In this document: positions 5,804 to 12,606 of the stretch, piece after piece
Position numbering within the stretch: position 1 is the first letter of the stretch
Layout of the letters: each line of letters begins with the position of its first letter
DNA from: Alloprevotella tannerae
GTDB taxonomy: Bacteria > Bacteroidota > Bacteroidia > Bacteroidales > Bacteroidaceae
Direction: 5' to 3'
NCBI GenBank assembly: GCA_015259305.1
Contig: JABZGO010000028.1
Location: forward strand, 1 to 12,606
Length of the DNA: 12,606 nucleotides
Notes under the pieces: generated by a model
Database searches by the model: none
The model's input: the letters and a program-made list of their open reading frames with translations, nothing else
Told to the model about the DNA's origin: nothing
Made by a program: the position numbers and the translations under genes

Positions 5804-7312
5804 TTATCGGCCGATCCAAGCCTCCGGATTAAGTGGAGACGTTTCGCGTCGCAATTGGAAATGGAGCGTGCAATTGCCCGTGCCGTCGCCCGCAACGCTA
5901 CCCAACGTCTGGCGCGTTCCGACTTGCTGTCCGCGATGTACGCTGACGCTCGAGAGATTACAGTAGACGCTCATATAAGAACCGTGGCGAACGATGACGT
6001 TATACAATCCGTTCATATTGAAAATGGCCGTTACTTCGCCGCTATATACGGCCCGCGCCTGCGCGCCCGGACGCCCGGTGAGGTTAATGCCCTTGTTGCT
6101 GAGTTGTACGCCGCGCAAGCCGGCCACATTGTAAGTGCCGTAGTGCGCCGTGATGGCATAAGAACCCGTAATCGGGACGGGCAGACGTCCGCGGTTGGCT
6201 GCGAAGCCACCGCTCAAGGCATCGTCGGCCGCTGATTCAGCTCTGAAGACCGGTGCGGCAGGCGTCCGTGCTGCGTTGCGCGCTTCGGCTGCTGCCTGCT
6301 GTTGTTGTCGGGCCGCCGCTTGCTGCTGTCGGCGGGCCGCTTCTTGCGCCCGTTGCGCTTCGGCCTTGGCTGCTGCGGTGCGAGCTTGTGCTGCTTTTTG
6401 CTTCGCCGCCCGTTCGGCTGCGGCCGCCTTTTGTGCGGCGATCTTAGCCAGGCGCTCTTTCTCGGCTGCTGCGCGCTGGCGTGCGGCTTTCTCTGCTGCG
6501 GCCTTACGCGCTGCGGCTTCTTGCGCCCGGCGCTTGGCTTCGGCGGCTTTGCGTGCGGCTTCGGCCTTGCGCCGCGCCTCGGCTTTGGCTATTTCTGCGC
6601 GGATCAGTTGGTCGATGCGAGCGTTCAGGTTGGCATATTTGCGCTGTTGCTGCGCGATAGTGGCTTGCAGTTGGCGCTGCTTCTTATTCAGGTCGTCGAC
6701 AACCTGCTTCTGCTTCACGTGTTTCTCGTTGAGCTGACGCTGTTGCTGTTGGCCCTCGACGAGGAGTTTGTCCTTAGTGGCCTTTACGCCCAATATCTCG
6801 TTTTTCTTTTGCTGTACCGCGGCTTCCTTTTCTTTGATGATCTTTGCCTGCATCTGCTGATAGCGCGTGTATTCCGAGACATAGCGGAGGCGGCGACTCA
6901 TCTCGCGAAAATCTTTTGCCTTCAAGACGAACAGCCACTTGTTGAGCGACATCCGATGATAGAAGAAGTAGATCACACCATGTTCGTAGCGCTTTTTGCA
7001 GAGGGCTAAGTCGGCCTCCAAAGCTTGCAGTTGGCGCTCTAAGACGGAGAGATTGTTGCTCAAAACAAGCACTTCGCTCTGAATACCATCGACATATTTT
7101 TTCTGCTCCCCGATCTGGTTATTGAGTACGGCGAGGTTGTTGAGCTGCGATTTGACGTCGCGCTTCGTCGTCGTGAGCAGCTTTTGCGAAGCTGATAGCT
7201 CCTTCTGCAAGGCTGCTTTCTGGTTTTGCAGGTTCTTGATCTGCTTTGTCTGTGCAGCACCGAAGGTGAATCCTAAACAGGTAAGGATGAGTAAAATAAG
7301 CGTTCGTTTCAT
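5804..7312 (-). CDS. envC: EnvC-like murein hydrolase activator with degenerate LytM (M23) domain
   Basis: Periplasmic protein that in other bacteria binds FtsX and switches on N-acetylmuramoyl-L-alanine amidases during daughter-cell separation. Signal peptide at residues 1-20 (MKRTLILLILTCLGFTFGAA), a long coiled coil at about 22-235, an Ala/Lys/Arg/Gln-rich helix at about 239-350, and a C-terminal LytM fold at about 380-500. The LytM domain has lost three of four zinc ligands: N406 and N410 stand where H and D occur in HxGxD, and T482 replaces the first His of HxH, leaving H484. It is therefore very likely an activator, not an enzyme. At 502 residues it seems longer than many relatives because of the Ala-rich part. 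It is the last gene of the operon, 50 bases after the DUF4292 gene and before a strong terminator. Confidence 0.9.
   Translation of the reverse strand: MKRTLILLILTCLGFTFGAAQTKQIKNLQNQKAALQKELSASQKLLTTTKRDVKSQLNNLAVLNNQIGEQKKYVDGIQSEVLVLSNNLSVLERQLQALEADLALCKKRYEHGVIYFFYHRMSLNKWLFVLKAKDFREMSRRLRYVSEYTRYQQMQAKIIKEKEAAVQQKKNEILGVKATKDKLLVEGQQQQRQLNEKHVKQKQVVDDLNKKQRQLQATIAQQQRKYANLNARIDQLIRAEIAKAEARRKAEAARKAAEAKRRAQEAAARKAAAEKAARQRAAAEKERLAKIAAQKAAAAERAAKQKAAQARTAAAKAEAQRAQEAARRQQQAAARQQQQAAAEARNAARTPAAPVFRAESAADDALSGGFAANRGRLPVPITGSYAITAHYGTYNVAGLRGVQLSNKGINLTGRPGAQARAVYSGEVTAIFNMNGLYNVIVRHGSYMSVYCNLSSVSVHRGQQVGTRQTLGSVAGDGTGNCTLHFQLRRETSPLNPEAWIGR
6263..6598 (-). repeat. Low-complexity Ala/Lys/Arg/Gln-rich coding stretch in envC
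   Basis: About 112 codons (residues 239-350) encode mostly Ala, Lys, Arg, Glu and Gln, with Ala-Ala pairs and charged residues alternating and Gln runs near 329-339. This resembles the extended helical domain II of TolA. DNA here is rich in GCT/GCC/GCG-type codons, making it prone to length change by slippage. It separates the coiled coil from the LytM domain. Confidence 0.75.
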
Positions 7313-7362
7313 ACGGGAGTTGATTCGCGCCGGTCGCCGTTGGGAGTCGGTCGCCTTATATA

Positions 7363-8199
7363 TTATTGTGCCATTCCGGCTAACTTATCGAGCAAGCTCG
7401 TAGCTTTGATCTGCGTATATTTTGAGGAGATCGTCGTGCGCGTGGGCCAGTCGGTGTCGTTGTTGAGGCGCGAGAGGGCCAGCGTAAAACCGGCTTTCTT
7501 GCCCATTCCGCTGATGCTGACGGCCATCGATGTGGGAAATGGTTTGCCGCCGAGCGTCGTAAAATTGTCATATTTCCAAACGAATTGCCCCTGATCTGCG
7601 GCGGTTTTGCCGTCGACCGTGACGCGGTCGAGCAGAGCTGAACTCGTGCGTGTGAGAAATTGGTAGTTGAGCTTCGGTGCATCCGTCAGGAGGAGCGAAG
7701 TGTAGTCCCCGCTCGCCGCCAAGCGAAAGCGGTTGAGCTGCGAGCGCACATCGCGGCTTCCGGGTGTGAAGATTTCGTTCCAAAAGAGTGATTGCAGGGC
7801 GTAGAAATCTAAACCGGCTTGGTGGAGGAAGTCGACTTCGGCATAGGAGGCGCGACTGTATTGCCTGTGGATGCGATCTACGACGAGGACATCTTTAGGC
7901 GTGAACTCCAGACGACCAACTTCAAAACCGAGGAAGGTGAGCGAGAGTTGGATAACGTCGTCGCGCTTCATTTTAAGTGAGCCGCCGCAGGAGATTTGCT
8001 TGCCGTCGGCGTCTACATCCATATTGATCTTGGCCGTAACGCATTGGGCAGTCTGTGCTTTGGCAATTACGGCTGCTTTATATTGCTGCTCCTGCGATTG
8101 ATGTGCGGCGCCGGCAGATGGCTTTTGGGTATTCTGCAACGTGCGGCAACTCGTCAGAAAGGCGAGGGAGACCAAGGTGGTGAGGAGAAGGTATTTCAT
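7363..8199 (-). CDS. DUF4292 family lipoprotein (LolA-like fold expected)
   Basis: 278-residue lipoprotein. I chose the ATG at 8199 because it gives MKYLLLTTLVSLAFLTSC, a type II signal peptide with lipidated C18; the same frame is open further upstream but overlaps the TPR gene and lacks a signal sequence. The middle part, with SCGGSLKMKRDDVIQLSLTF at about 70-89, LGFEVGRLEFTPKDVLVVDR at 90-109 and then YAEVDFLHQAGLDFYALQSL at 119-138, matches DUF4292, a Bacteroidetes family related to LolA/LolB-like beta sheets. The molecular role is not established. It lies between a TPR lipoprotein and envC, 52 and 50 bases away, so an outer-membrane or peptidoglycan-linked role is plausible but inferred. 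Confidence 0.88.
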   Translation of the reverse strand: MKYLLLTTLVSLAFLTSCRTLQNTQKPSAGAAHQSQEQQYKAAVIAKAQTAQCVTAKINMDVDADGKQISCGGSLKMKRDDVIQLSLTFLGFEVGRLEFTPKDVLVVDRIHRQYSRASYAEVDFLHQAGLDFYALQSLFWNEIFTPGSRDVRSQLNRFRLAASGDYTSLLLTDAPKLNYQFLTRTSSALLDRVTVDGKTAADQGQFVWKYDNFTTLGGKPFPTSMAVSISGMGKKAGFTLALSRLNNDTDWPTRTTISSKYTQIKATSLLDKLAGMAQ

Positions 8200-8251
8200 A
8201 TGTTTCGTTTTGTGATGTGTGTTTGTAAAAATGCGCGCCGCGGATACAATA

Positions 8252-10045
8252 TTAAATGCGCCGACGACGGATGCGCTGCTTGATCTGCTTCTGTTGCGCC
8301 TTGGTCTTGGCAAATTTCGCTGCTTTGCGCCAGGTTTCAAGGGCTGCGCGCTGCTGCTTCAGACGGAAATGGATGTCGCCTGCGTGCAACAAAAGCGTAT
8401 AATCGAGGTCCTTTTCGGCTGTGCGGCGCAAGGCTTCTTCGATGTAGATGAGGGCCTGCTCATATTGCTTGTCGCACAAGAGCGCATAGGCGTAAGTGTC
8501 TAAATATGTGGCGTTGTCGGCTTCTGCATCAACCGTTCGCTTGCTCATGGCCACAGCTTCGGGAATGCGTTCGCCCGCTTGGCAGAGGAAATATGCGTAG
8601 TTGTTGAGGCAGGGATAGTTTTCAGGGTTGGCTTCGATGGCCTTTTGGTAAGCGGAAAAAGCCCCCGCTTTGTCGCCGGCTTGATGTAGTAGGTCGCCAA
8701 GTGCGCCATAAATCTCGGTAACCTCATCCGGGTTTGAATAACTCGTGATCTGCTTCGCGCCATCCTGTAAGATGCGGATTGCCGCCGCGTCGTCGCCCTT
8801 CTGAGAAAGCGTCACGCCTAAAAAATAATAGAAGGATAGGTGCTCGGGATTGTACGCTAAGCCTTCGCGACACAGATGAATGATCTGCTCAAGATTGACT
8901 TCGCGGATCGCAATGTTGAGCAATTGCAGGCGCGCTCGGAGGTAGTCGGGCTCAATCTCTAAGATCTTCTCGTAGATAGGTACTCTGGTGGCCTCAGGAA
9001 GCCGCAGCGTCTCCATATAAGCGGCACAGAGTTCGGCCATACTGCGATCTGCTTGCGGCTGTTGCAAGGCTTGGTGAAAGAGGGTAAGCACTTGCAGGCT
9101 GTCGCCCACATTGCGTCTGTCAAAAGCGTAGCCCCGCATCGCTTCGGCCTTGACATCGGACGCCGCCATCGAGTCTAAAACGATTTGTTTTACGTAATCT
9201 TTGTAAAGAGAATCTTGTTTCGTTCGATTGTAATAAGCCAGCATCGAAATGCGCGCAAAGGCGTTTTGCGGCTCTGACGTTAAAACGTCTCGGTAAACGC
9301 GTAGCGCTTGCTCGGGGTGGTTATTTTGTAAAAACATATCGCCAAGTAGGACGCGATACTTCAGTTCGTTTGGATAATTGGCGCACAAATCTTCGAGCGC
9401 TTTGTACGCTCGTCCGTCATCTTTAAGTTCTATGTAGCTTTGGAACTTAGCTAAAGCGTATTCTTCCTTTAATCCGTCGATGGTGATCAGTCTGTTGATC
9501 GTCCGGATGGCGTTCTGCGCGTCTCCGGCCACGCGGTAGAGATCTGCCAGCGAGGAAAGCACGTCCGTAGTCGGTTTTTTCGCGGCCAAGATTTCAAGTT
9601 CGTCGATGGCTTCCTTGTATTTCTCGCTGCGGGCTAAGATATCGGCGCGTATTTCGTGGTAATTCAGGTTACCGGGGTCCAATTTTATGGCGCGTCGTAA
9701 AAGCGAATCGATTTCTGCGCTTGTGATCGAATCTGCCGAGCCTAATGTCGCGTATTTTGCAATTGCCAAATCGGCCAGCGCCTCAGGACCGTCGGGATTT
9801 ATTTCCAAAGCTGCTTCGAGCAAAGCTATTTGCGCATCGTAATTGCCTTTGAGTTTTTGGCACTCGCTTTCGAGGAAGCGTTCGTTATAATGAAACCGCT
9901 CCTCCCAAGTCAAATGGCGCGTTGAGACCATCGGGACAACCTCCGCTCGCGGCGCGTCAACGCGCCGCGAGGATGCACACCCCGCCGCCAAAGTGGCTAC
10001 CAGCGTGAAGGCGAACAGGGAAAAGAGAGCCGAAATCTGCTTCAT
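8252..10045 (-). CDS. Tetratricopeptide repeat lipoprotein
   Basis: 597-residue protein made almost wholly of TPR helical hairpins, which usually act as protein-binding scaffolds. The ATG at 10045 gives MKQISALFSLFAFTLVATLAAGC, a lipoprotein signal with lipidated C23; a longer in-frame start at 10102 overlaps dut and hides the signal, so I reject it. Clear TPR units include YDAQIALLEAALEINPDGPE near residue 70, LKYRVLLGDMFLQNNHPEQA in the middle, and AGAFSAYQKAIEANPENYPC near 480; the C-terminus is very basic (KQIKQRIRRRRI). No enzymatic domain is seen. It starts seven bases after dut. In Bacteroidales a TPR protein commonly lies between dut and the DUF4292/envC pair, so it probably works at the envelope, perhaps with them. 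Confidence 0.9.
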   Translation of the reverse strand: MKQISALFSLFAFTLVATLAAGCASSRRVDAPRAEVVPMVSTRHLTWEERFHYNERFLESECQKLKGNYDAQIALLEAALEINPDGPEALADLAIAKYATLGSADSITSAEIDSLLRRAIKLDPGNLNYHEIRADILARSEKYKEAIDELEILAAKKPTTDVLSSLADLYRVAGDAQNAIRTINRLITIDGLKEEYALAKFQSYIELKDDGRAYKALEDLCANYPNELKYRVLLGDMFLQNNHPEQALRVYRDVLTSEPQNAFARISMLAYYNRTKQDSLYKDYVKQIVLDSMAASDVKAEAMRGYAFDRRNVGDSLQVLTLFHQALQQPQADRSMAELCAAYMETLRLPEATRVPIYEKILEIEPDYLRARLQLLNIAIREVNLEQIIHLCREGLAYNPEHLSFYYFLGVTLSQKGDDAAAIRILQDGAKQITSYSNPDEVTEIYGALGDLLHQAGDKAGAFSAYQKAIEANPENYPCLNNYAYFLCQAGERIPEAVAMSKRTVDAEADNATYLDTYAYALLCDKQYEQALIYIEEALRRTAEKDLDYTLLLHAGDIHFRLKQQRAALETWRKAAKFAKTKAQQKQIKQRIRRRRI

Positions 10046-10052
10046 ATCAATT

Positions 10053-10484
10053 TTAATGCCCGGTATGTCCAAATCCACCCGCTCCGCGTTCCGTTTCGTC
10101 AAGGCTTTCTACAGGCCGCCACGTGATTTGCTCGTGTCGCGCCACGATTAACTGCGCGATGCGCTCACCGCCGTTGACGACGAAAGCCTCCTGCGACAAG
10201 TTGATCAAGATTACGCCGATTTCTCCCCGATAATCCGCGTCAATAGTGCCCGGTGCGTTGAGCACGGTCACGCCCTTCTTTAGCGCCAGTCCGGATCGCG
10301 GTCTCACCTGCGCTTCAAAGCCCGCCGGCAGCGCGATATACAGCCCTGTAGGGATGAGTTTACGCTCCATCGGTTGCAATGTCAGCGGCACAGATAAGTT
10401 TGCGCGCAAATCGAGCCCCGCGCTCAGCGGCGTTTCGTAGGCCGGGAGCTCATAAGGCGACTTATTGATGATCTTTATCTCCAT
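10053..10484 (-). CDS. dut: Deoxyuridine 5'-triphosphate nucleotidohydrolase (dUTPase)
   Basis: Trimeric dUTPase that hydrolyses dUTP to dUMP and pyrophosphate, keeping uracil out of DNA and feeding dTMP synthesis. All five family motifs are present in 143 residues: SAGLDLRA (21-28), RPRSGLA (61-67), [18 protein letters not shown] (76-93, with the catalytic D83 and Y85), GGERIAQLI (105-113) and [10 protein letters not shown] (133-142). The His in place of the common Ser in the last motif is a minor variant. I start at 10484 because [17 protein letters not shown] matches the family N-terminus; the frame is open to 10562, but that extra part is unlike dUTPase and contains the putative promoter. 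It is first in the dut-TPR-DUF4292-envC operon. Confidence 0.96.
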   Translation of the reverse strand: MEIKIINKSPYELPAYETPLSAGLDLRANLSVPLTLQPMERKLIPTGLYIALPAGFEAQVRPRSGLALKKGVTVLNAPGTIDADYRGEIGVILINLSQEAFVVNGGERIAQLIVARHEQITWRPVESLDETERGAGGFGHTGH

Positions 10485-10502
10485 ATTTTTGTACAAAGAA
10501 AC

Positions 10503-10525
10503 GAGAGCGGCGGCGCGCCGTTCTC
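10503..10525 (-). promoter_or_regulatory. Hairpin in the dut 5' leader
   Basis: On the minus strand GAGAACGGCG (10525-10516) pairs with CGCCGCTCTC (10512-10503) around a three-base loop, with one A-C mismatch in ten positions. It ends 18 bases before the dut ATG, inside the leader expected from the promoter at 10550-10557. There is no T-run, so it is not a terminator; it might affect ribosome access or RNA stability. Confidence 0.4.
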
Positions 10526-10549
10526 TTGTTTTACCTTGCATTGAGGCTT

Positions 10550-10557
10550 CAAAATTA
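10550..10557 (-). promoter_or_regulatory. Putative -7 box for the dut operon
   Basis: TAATTTTG on the minus strand matches the Bacteroidetes TAnnTTTG -7 box exactly and would give a leader of about 60 bases before the dut ATG. No TTTG is found 19-21 bases upstream, so the call rests on one box and its position. Confidence 0.5.
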
Positions 10558-10777
10558 CACAATTTCCAACGATTTTTCCGCCTTGTCGCCTAAAAAAGGA
10601 GCGATTCGCCGTATTTCTTTCCCTCCCACCCGCTTCCTTGCCATCGCGTCAAAAGCTTGCCATCGCCGCAGTTTGCTTTCGAGTTCTAAGCTGCCGAACG
10701 TTTGCCTCCGCCGCTTGATTTCCGCCGCCAAATTACAAAGTAGCCGTAAAAAGCACGCCAAATGCAGACCTTTTGCT

Positions 10778-10785
10778 TATCTTTG
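10778..10785 (+). promoter_or_regulatory. Putative -7 box for the M16 peptidase-NUDIX genes
   Basis: TATCTTTG matches TAnnTTTG exactly. No good TTTG lies 19-21 bases upstream. A start a few bases downstream would give a leader of about 130 bases before the ATG at 10923. Confidence 0.45.
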
Positions 10786-10812
10786 TGCAGATTTTTACGC
10801 GTTTCGCCGGCC

Positions 10813-10842
10813 ACGCGCACCAATATATAAGGTGTGGCGCGT
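10813..10842 (+). promoter_or_regulatory. Bulged hairpin in the M16 peptidase leader
   Basis: ACGCG-CACC (10813-10821) pairs with GGTG (10831-10834) and CGCGT (10838-10842), leaving a three-base TGG bulge and a nine-base A/T loop. A second register pairs GCCA before the stem (10810-10813) with TGGC (10835-10838), so two folds exclude each other. No known riboswitch class is recognised. Confidence 0.3.
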
Positions 10843-10922
10843 CGTACCGCATCCGCAATTCCGACTTAGTAAACGACAACCATCGATCGGGGCGAGGCAA
10901 ACGATGAATCTTTTGAAGCAAG

Positions 10923-12176
10923 ATGAAGAAGGAAGAGCAGTCTATTGCGCTTGGAGCGCGACAACATACAGTTACTTTGCCCAACGGCCTGCGCATCGTC
11001 TGTGAGGAGCGGCCGGCCGCCGTCCTCTATTGTGGTTACATCGTCAAAGCCGGAACTCGCCACGAGGAAGAGGCCGATTCCGGCTTGGCCCACTTTCTGG
11101 AGCACCTCTCGTTCAAGGGTACAGCCCGCCGGCGCTCTTGGCAGATCACCAACGGCTTGGAGCGCGTCGGGGGCGACTTGAATGCCTTCACCAACAAGCA
11201 AGAAACGGCCTTTACGGCTATTGTTTTGCGCGAAGATTTCACCCGCGCGGCCGACCTGCTGACTGACATCGTCTTCCGCAGTGCCTATCCGCAGAAAGAG
11301 ATGGACCGCGAAGTGGAAGTGGTGTGCGACGAAATCGACAGCTATCGCGATCAGCCGAGCGACTTGATCTTTGATGAGTTTGAGGCCATGCTCTTTCGCG
11401 GACACGGACTCGGGCGCGACATACTCGGCAGCAAGGAGCGCTTGCACGCCTATCGCACGGCCGACGCCTTGCGCCACGCTCGCCGCTGGTATGTGCCGCA
11501 AAATGCCGTCTTCTACGTCTATGGGCAGATTGATTTCAAACGCGTGGTTCGCACGCTTGAGCGCTTGACCGCCGATCTCCCATCCGTGGCGGCGCCCGTC
11601 CTGAATCAGACCTTACCCGCTTATGTTCCGGAGGTGCGAAAGGTTAAAAAGCAGACGCATCAAGCCCATGTCTTGATCGGTGCGCGCGCCTTAGACGGCC
11701 ACGATCCGCGGCGCCACGCCCTTAGTCTGCTGACCAACATTCTCGGCGGTCCGGGTATGAACGCTCGCCTCAATGTCAGGCTGCGCGAGAAGGCCGGTTT
11801 GGTTTACTCCGTCGATGCTACGTATTACGCCTATCCCGATACGGGCGTTTGGCAAGTCTATTTTGGCTGCGATGCGTCTGATGTCGATCGCTGTCGTCGT
11901 CTTGTGGCCGGCGAATTGCGCCGCATGGCCGAACACCCCCTTTCGCCGACTCAACTGGCCGCCGCGAAGAAGCAATATTGTGGTCAGACGGGCATCGCAT
12001 GTAGCAATGCAGAGAGCTATGCTTTGGCTTTGGGCAAAACATTTGCCCATTATGAGCGCGTGTATAGCATACGGCGAAAACTGGAGCACGTGCGCGACGT
12101 CACGGCTGATGAACTTTGCAGTTTGGCGAGCGAACTTCTGAATGAGGATCGCTTGACTACGCTGATTTACAACTAA
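10923..12176 (+). CDS. M16 family zinc metallopeptidase (insulinase-like, single 45-kDa type)
   Basis: 417-residue pitrilysin/insulinase-superfamily peptidase. The inverted zinc motif HFLEH is at residues 57-61 (H57 and H61 ligands, E60 catalytic) and the third ligand is E137 in EVEVVCDEI, 76 residues after H61 as the family expects. The C-terminal half has the conserved ILGGPGMNARLNVRLREKAG run followed by LVYSVDATYYAY, which supplies the substrate-binding Arg/Tyr residues in M16 proteins. At about 420 residues it is the single-unit M16B type, which works as a dimer. No signal peptide is visible (MKKEEQSIALGARQ), so it is probably cytoplasmic. Substrate unknown; M16B members process signal or bacteriocin-like peptides in some bacteria. 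It is divergent from dut and precedes the NUDIX gene by 15 bases. Confidence 0.93.
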   Translation: MKKEEQSIALGARQHTVTLPNGLRIVCEERPAAVLYCGYIVKAGTRHEEEADSGLAHFLEHLSFKGTARRRSWQITNGLERVGGDLNAFTNKQETAFTAIVLREDFTRAADLLTDIVFRSAYPQKEMDREVEVVCDEIDSYRDQPSDLIFDEFEAMLFRGHGLGRDILGSKERLHAYRTADALRHARRWYVPQNAVFYVYGQIDFKRVVRTLERLTADLPSVAAPVLNQTLPAYVPEVRKVKKQTHQAHVLIGARALDGHDPRRHALSLLTNILGGPGMNARLNVRLREKAGLVYSVDATYYAYPDTGVWQVYFGCDASDVDRCRRLVAGELRRMAEHPLSPTQLAAAKKQYCGQTGIACSNAESYALALGKTFAHYERVYSIRRKLEHVRDVTADELCSLASELLNEDRLTTLIYN

Positions 12177-12191
12177 ACAAGAGGTCAATAA

Positions 12192-12606
12192 ATGATGAAA
12201 AGTCACCCATTGGCACGTTTTTCGCATTGTCCTTGCTGCGGTTCGCCGCAGTTTGAGGTGCACGACGAGCGCGCCAAGCGTTGCGCCGCTTGCGGCTTCA
12301 CCTATTACGCCAATGCAGCTTGTGCTACGGCGGCCATTATCCTCAATTCGCGTGGCGACTTGCTCGTCGTGAGGCGTGCTTTCGATCCGGCAGCGGGCAC
12401 TTTGGACTTGCCGGGCGGCTTCGTTAATCCGGGAGAGACGGCCGAAGCGGGCATTCAGCGCGAAGTAAGAGAGGAGACGGGCGGAGAATGCTTGAAAGTC
12501 GACTATCTCTTTTCGTTGCCCAATATGTATGAATTCTCTAATTTTATCGTACATACGACAGATCTCTTCTTTCGTTGCACATTGCGCGAAGCAGCGCCCT
12601 TATTGC
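12192..12606 (+). CDS. NUDIX hydrolase with N-terminal zinc ribbon (cut by window edge)
   Basis: The frame from ATG 12192 is open for 138 codons to the right edge. An N-terminal zinc ribbon is formed by C13, C16, C31 and C34 (FSHCPCCGS and KRCAACGF). The NUDIX box Gx5Ex7REUxEExG spans residues 76-97 (G76, E82, R90, E91, E94, E95, G97); the Gly at 98, where a hydrophobic residue is usual, is a small departure. The family hydrolyses nucleoside diphosphates linked to another group; zinc-ribbon forms include NAD(H)- and ADP-ribose-type enzymes, but substrate cannot be assigned. A GAGG at 12181-12184, seven bases before the ATG, is a fairly good Shine-Dalgarno sequence. It is probably co-transcribed with the M16 gene. 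Confidence 0.9.
   Translation, partial: MMKSHPLARFSHCPCCGSPQFEVHDERAKRCAACGFTYYANAACATAAIILNSRGDLLVVRRAFDPAAGTLDLPGGFVNPGETAEAGIQREVREETGGECLKVDYLFSLPNMYEFSNFIVHTTDLFFRCTLREAAPLL

Larger units (their letters stand above)
10558..10922. other. Divergent intergenic region between dut and the M16 peptidase gene
   Basis: This stretch has no supported gene. Frames on both strands (for example 10555-10761 minus and 10526-11005 plus) show no domain and overlap the promoter or the peptidase start. It contains the plus-strand -7 box at 10778-10785 and a bulged hairpin at 10813-10842 in the presumed peptidase leader. The part 10558-10770 shows nothing further that I can name. Confidence 0.6.

Noticed and set aside
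6195..7009. Long plus-strand frames (180 and 235 codons) opposite envC
   Set aside because: They are Ala/Cys/Leu-rich mirror frames of the low-complexity envC region; envC has a signal peptide, coiled coil and LytM domain.
8200..8340. Longer N-terminus for the DUF4292 lipoprotein
   Set aside because: It would overlap the TPR gene and bury the lipoprotein signal peptide that begins at 8199.
10046..10102. Longer N-terminus for the TPR lipoprotein
   Set aside because: It overlaps dut and places the lipobox signal sequence internally; the ATG at 10045 gives a normal signal peptide.
10485..10562. N-terminal extension of dUTPase
   Set aside because: The added residues do not resemble the family and the DNA holds a leader hairpin and promoter box.
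10555..10761. 68-codon minus-strand frame upstream of dut
   Set aside because: No domain is visible and it overlaps the putative dut -7 box. It could be a small gene only if conserved, which cannot be seen here.
10526..11005. 159-codon plus-strand frame over the dut-M16 intergenic region
   Set aside because: No recognisable domain, composition unlike a real protein, and its end overlaps the clear M16 peptidase start in another frame.
11691..12554. 287-codon minus-strand frame opposite the M16 and NUDIX genes
   Set aside because: The plus strand encodes two clear domain proteins over the same bases; this is a high-GC shadow frame.

Overview
This window looks like a core-genome segment of a Bacteroidales bacterium (Bacteroidetes), possibly a Porphyromonadaceae-like oral or gut lineage. 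The evidence is the gene neighbourhoods (ftsX-DUF3098-uppP-truB-queA-folK and dut-TPR lipoprotein-DUF4292-envC), promoter boxes of the Bacteroidetes type (TTTG near -33 and TAnnTTTG near -7), and mostly weak Shine-Dalgarno sequences. The genus is not proven by anything here.

Layout. Positions 1-5000 hold a minus-strand run read from right to left: ftsX, a small DUF3098 membrane protein, uppP, truB, queA, folK, a GNAT acetyltransferase, and the first 50 codons of a probable HMA-AraC type regulator that runs off the left edge. Gaps are mostly 1-40 bases, with two overlaps (folK/GNAT 20 bases; GNAT/regulator TAATG). A full-consensus promoter lies at 5027-5058. Positions 5001-5803 have no gene that I can support. 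They contain the ftsX promoter, a short inverted repeat, an array of about 3.5 units of a 22-base tandem repeat (5489-5576) that includes a near-perfect palindrome, a second inverted repeat, and the terminator of the next operon (5742-5774). Positions 5804-10484 hold a second minus-strand operon: dut, a TPR lipoprotein, a DUF4292 lipoprotein and an EnvC-like LytM protein. Positions 10485-10922 are a divergent promoter region. From 10923 the plus strand carries an M16 zinc peptidase followed 15 bases later by a zinc-ribbon NUDIX hydrolase that is cut by the right edge.

How the genes fit together. The two minus-strand operons share a cell-envelope theme. FtsX (division-site membrane component) and EnvC (a catalytically dead LytM amidase activator with three of four zinc ligands replaced) are known partners in other bacteria and sit in adjacent operons here. 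UppP recycles the undecaprenyl carrier for peptidoglycan and other glycans. The TPR and DUF4292 lipoproteins probably act at the outer membrane. The remaining genes are housekeeping: tRNA modification (TruB, QueA), folate synthesis (FolK) and dUTP removal (Dut).

I found no mobile element, phage, CRISPR array, defence system, tRNA or rRNA. The parts least explained by known genes are the 740-base gene-free stretch with the 22-base repeats and a possible plus-strand transcript, and the long Ala/Lys/Arg/Gln-rich helix in EnvC.
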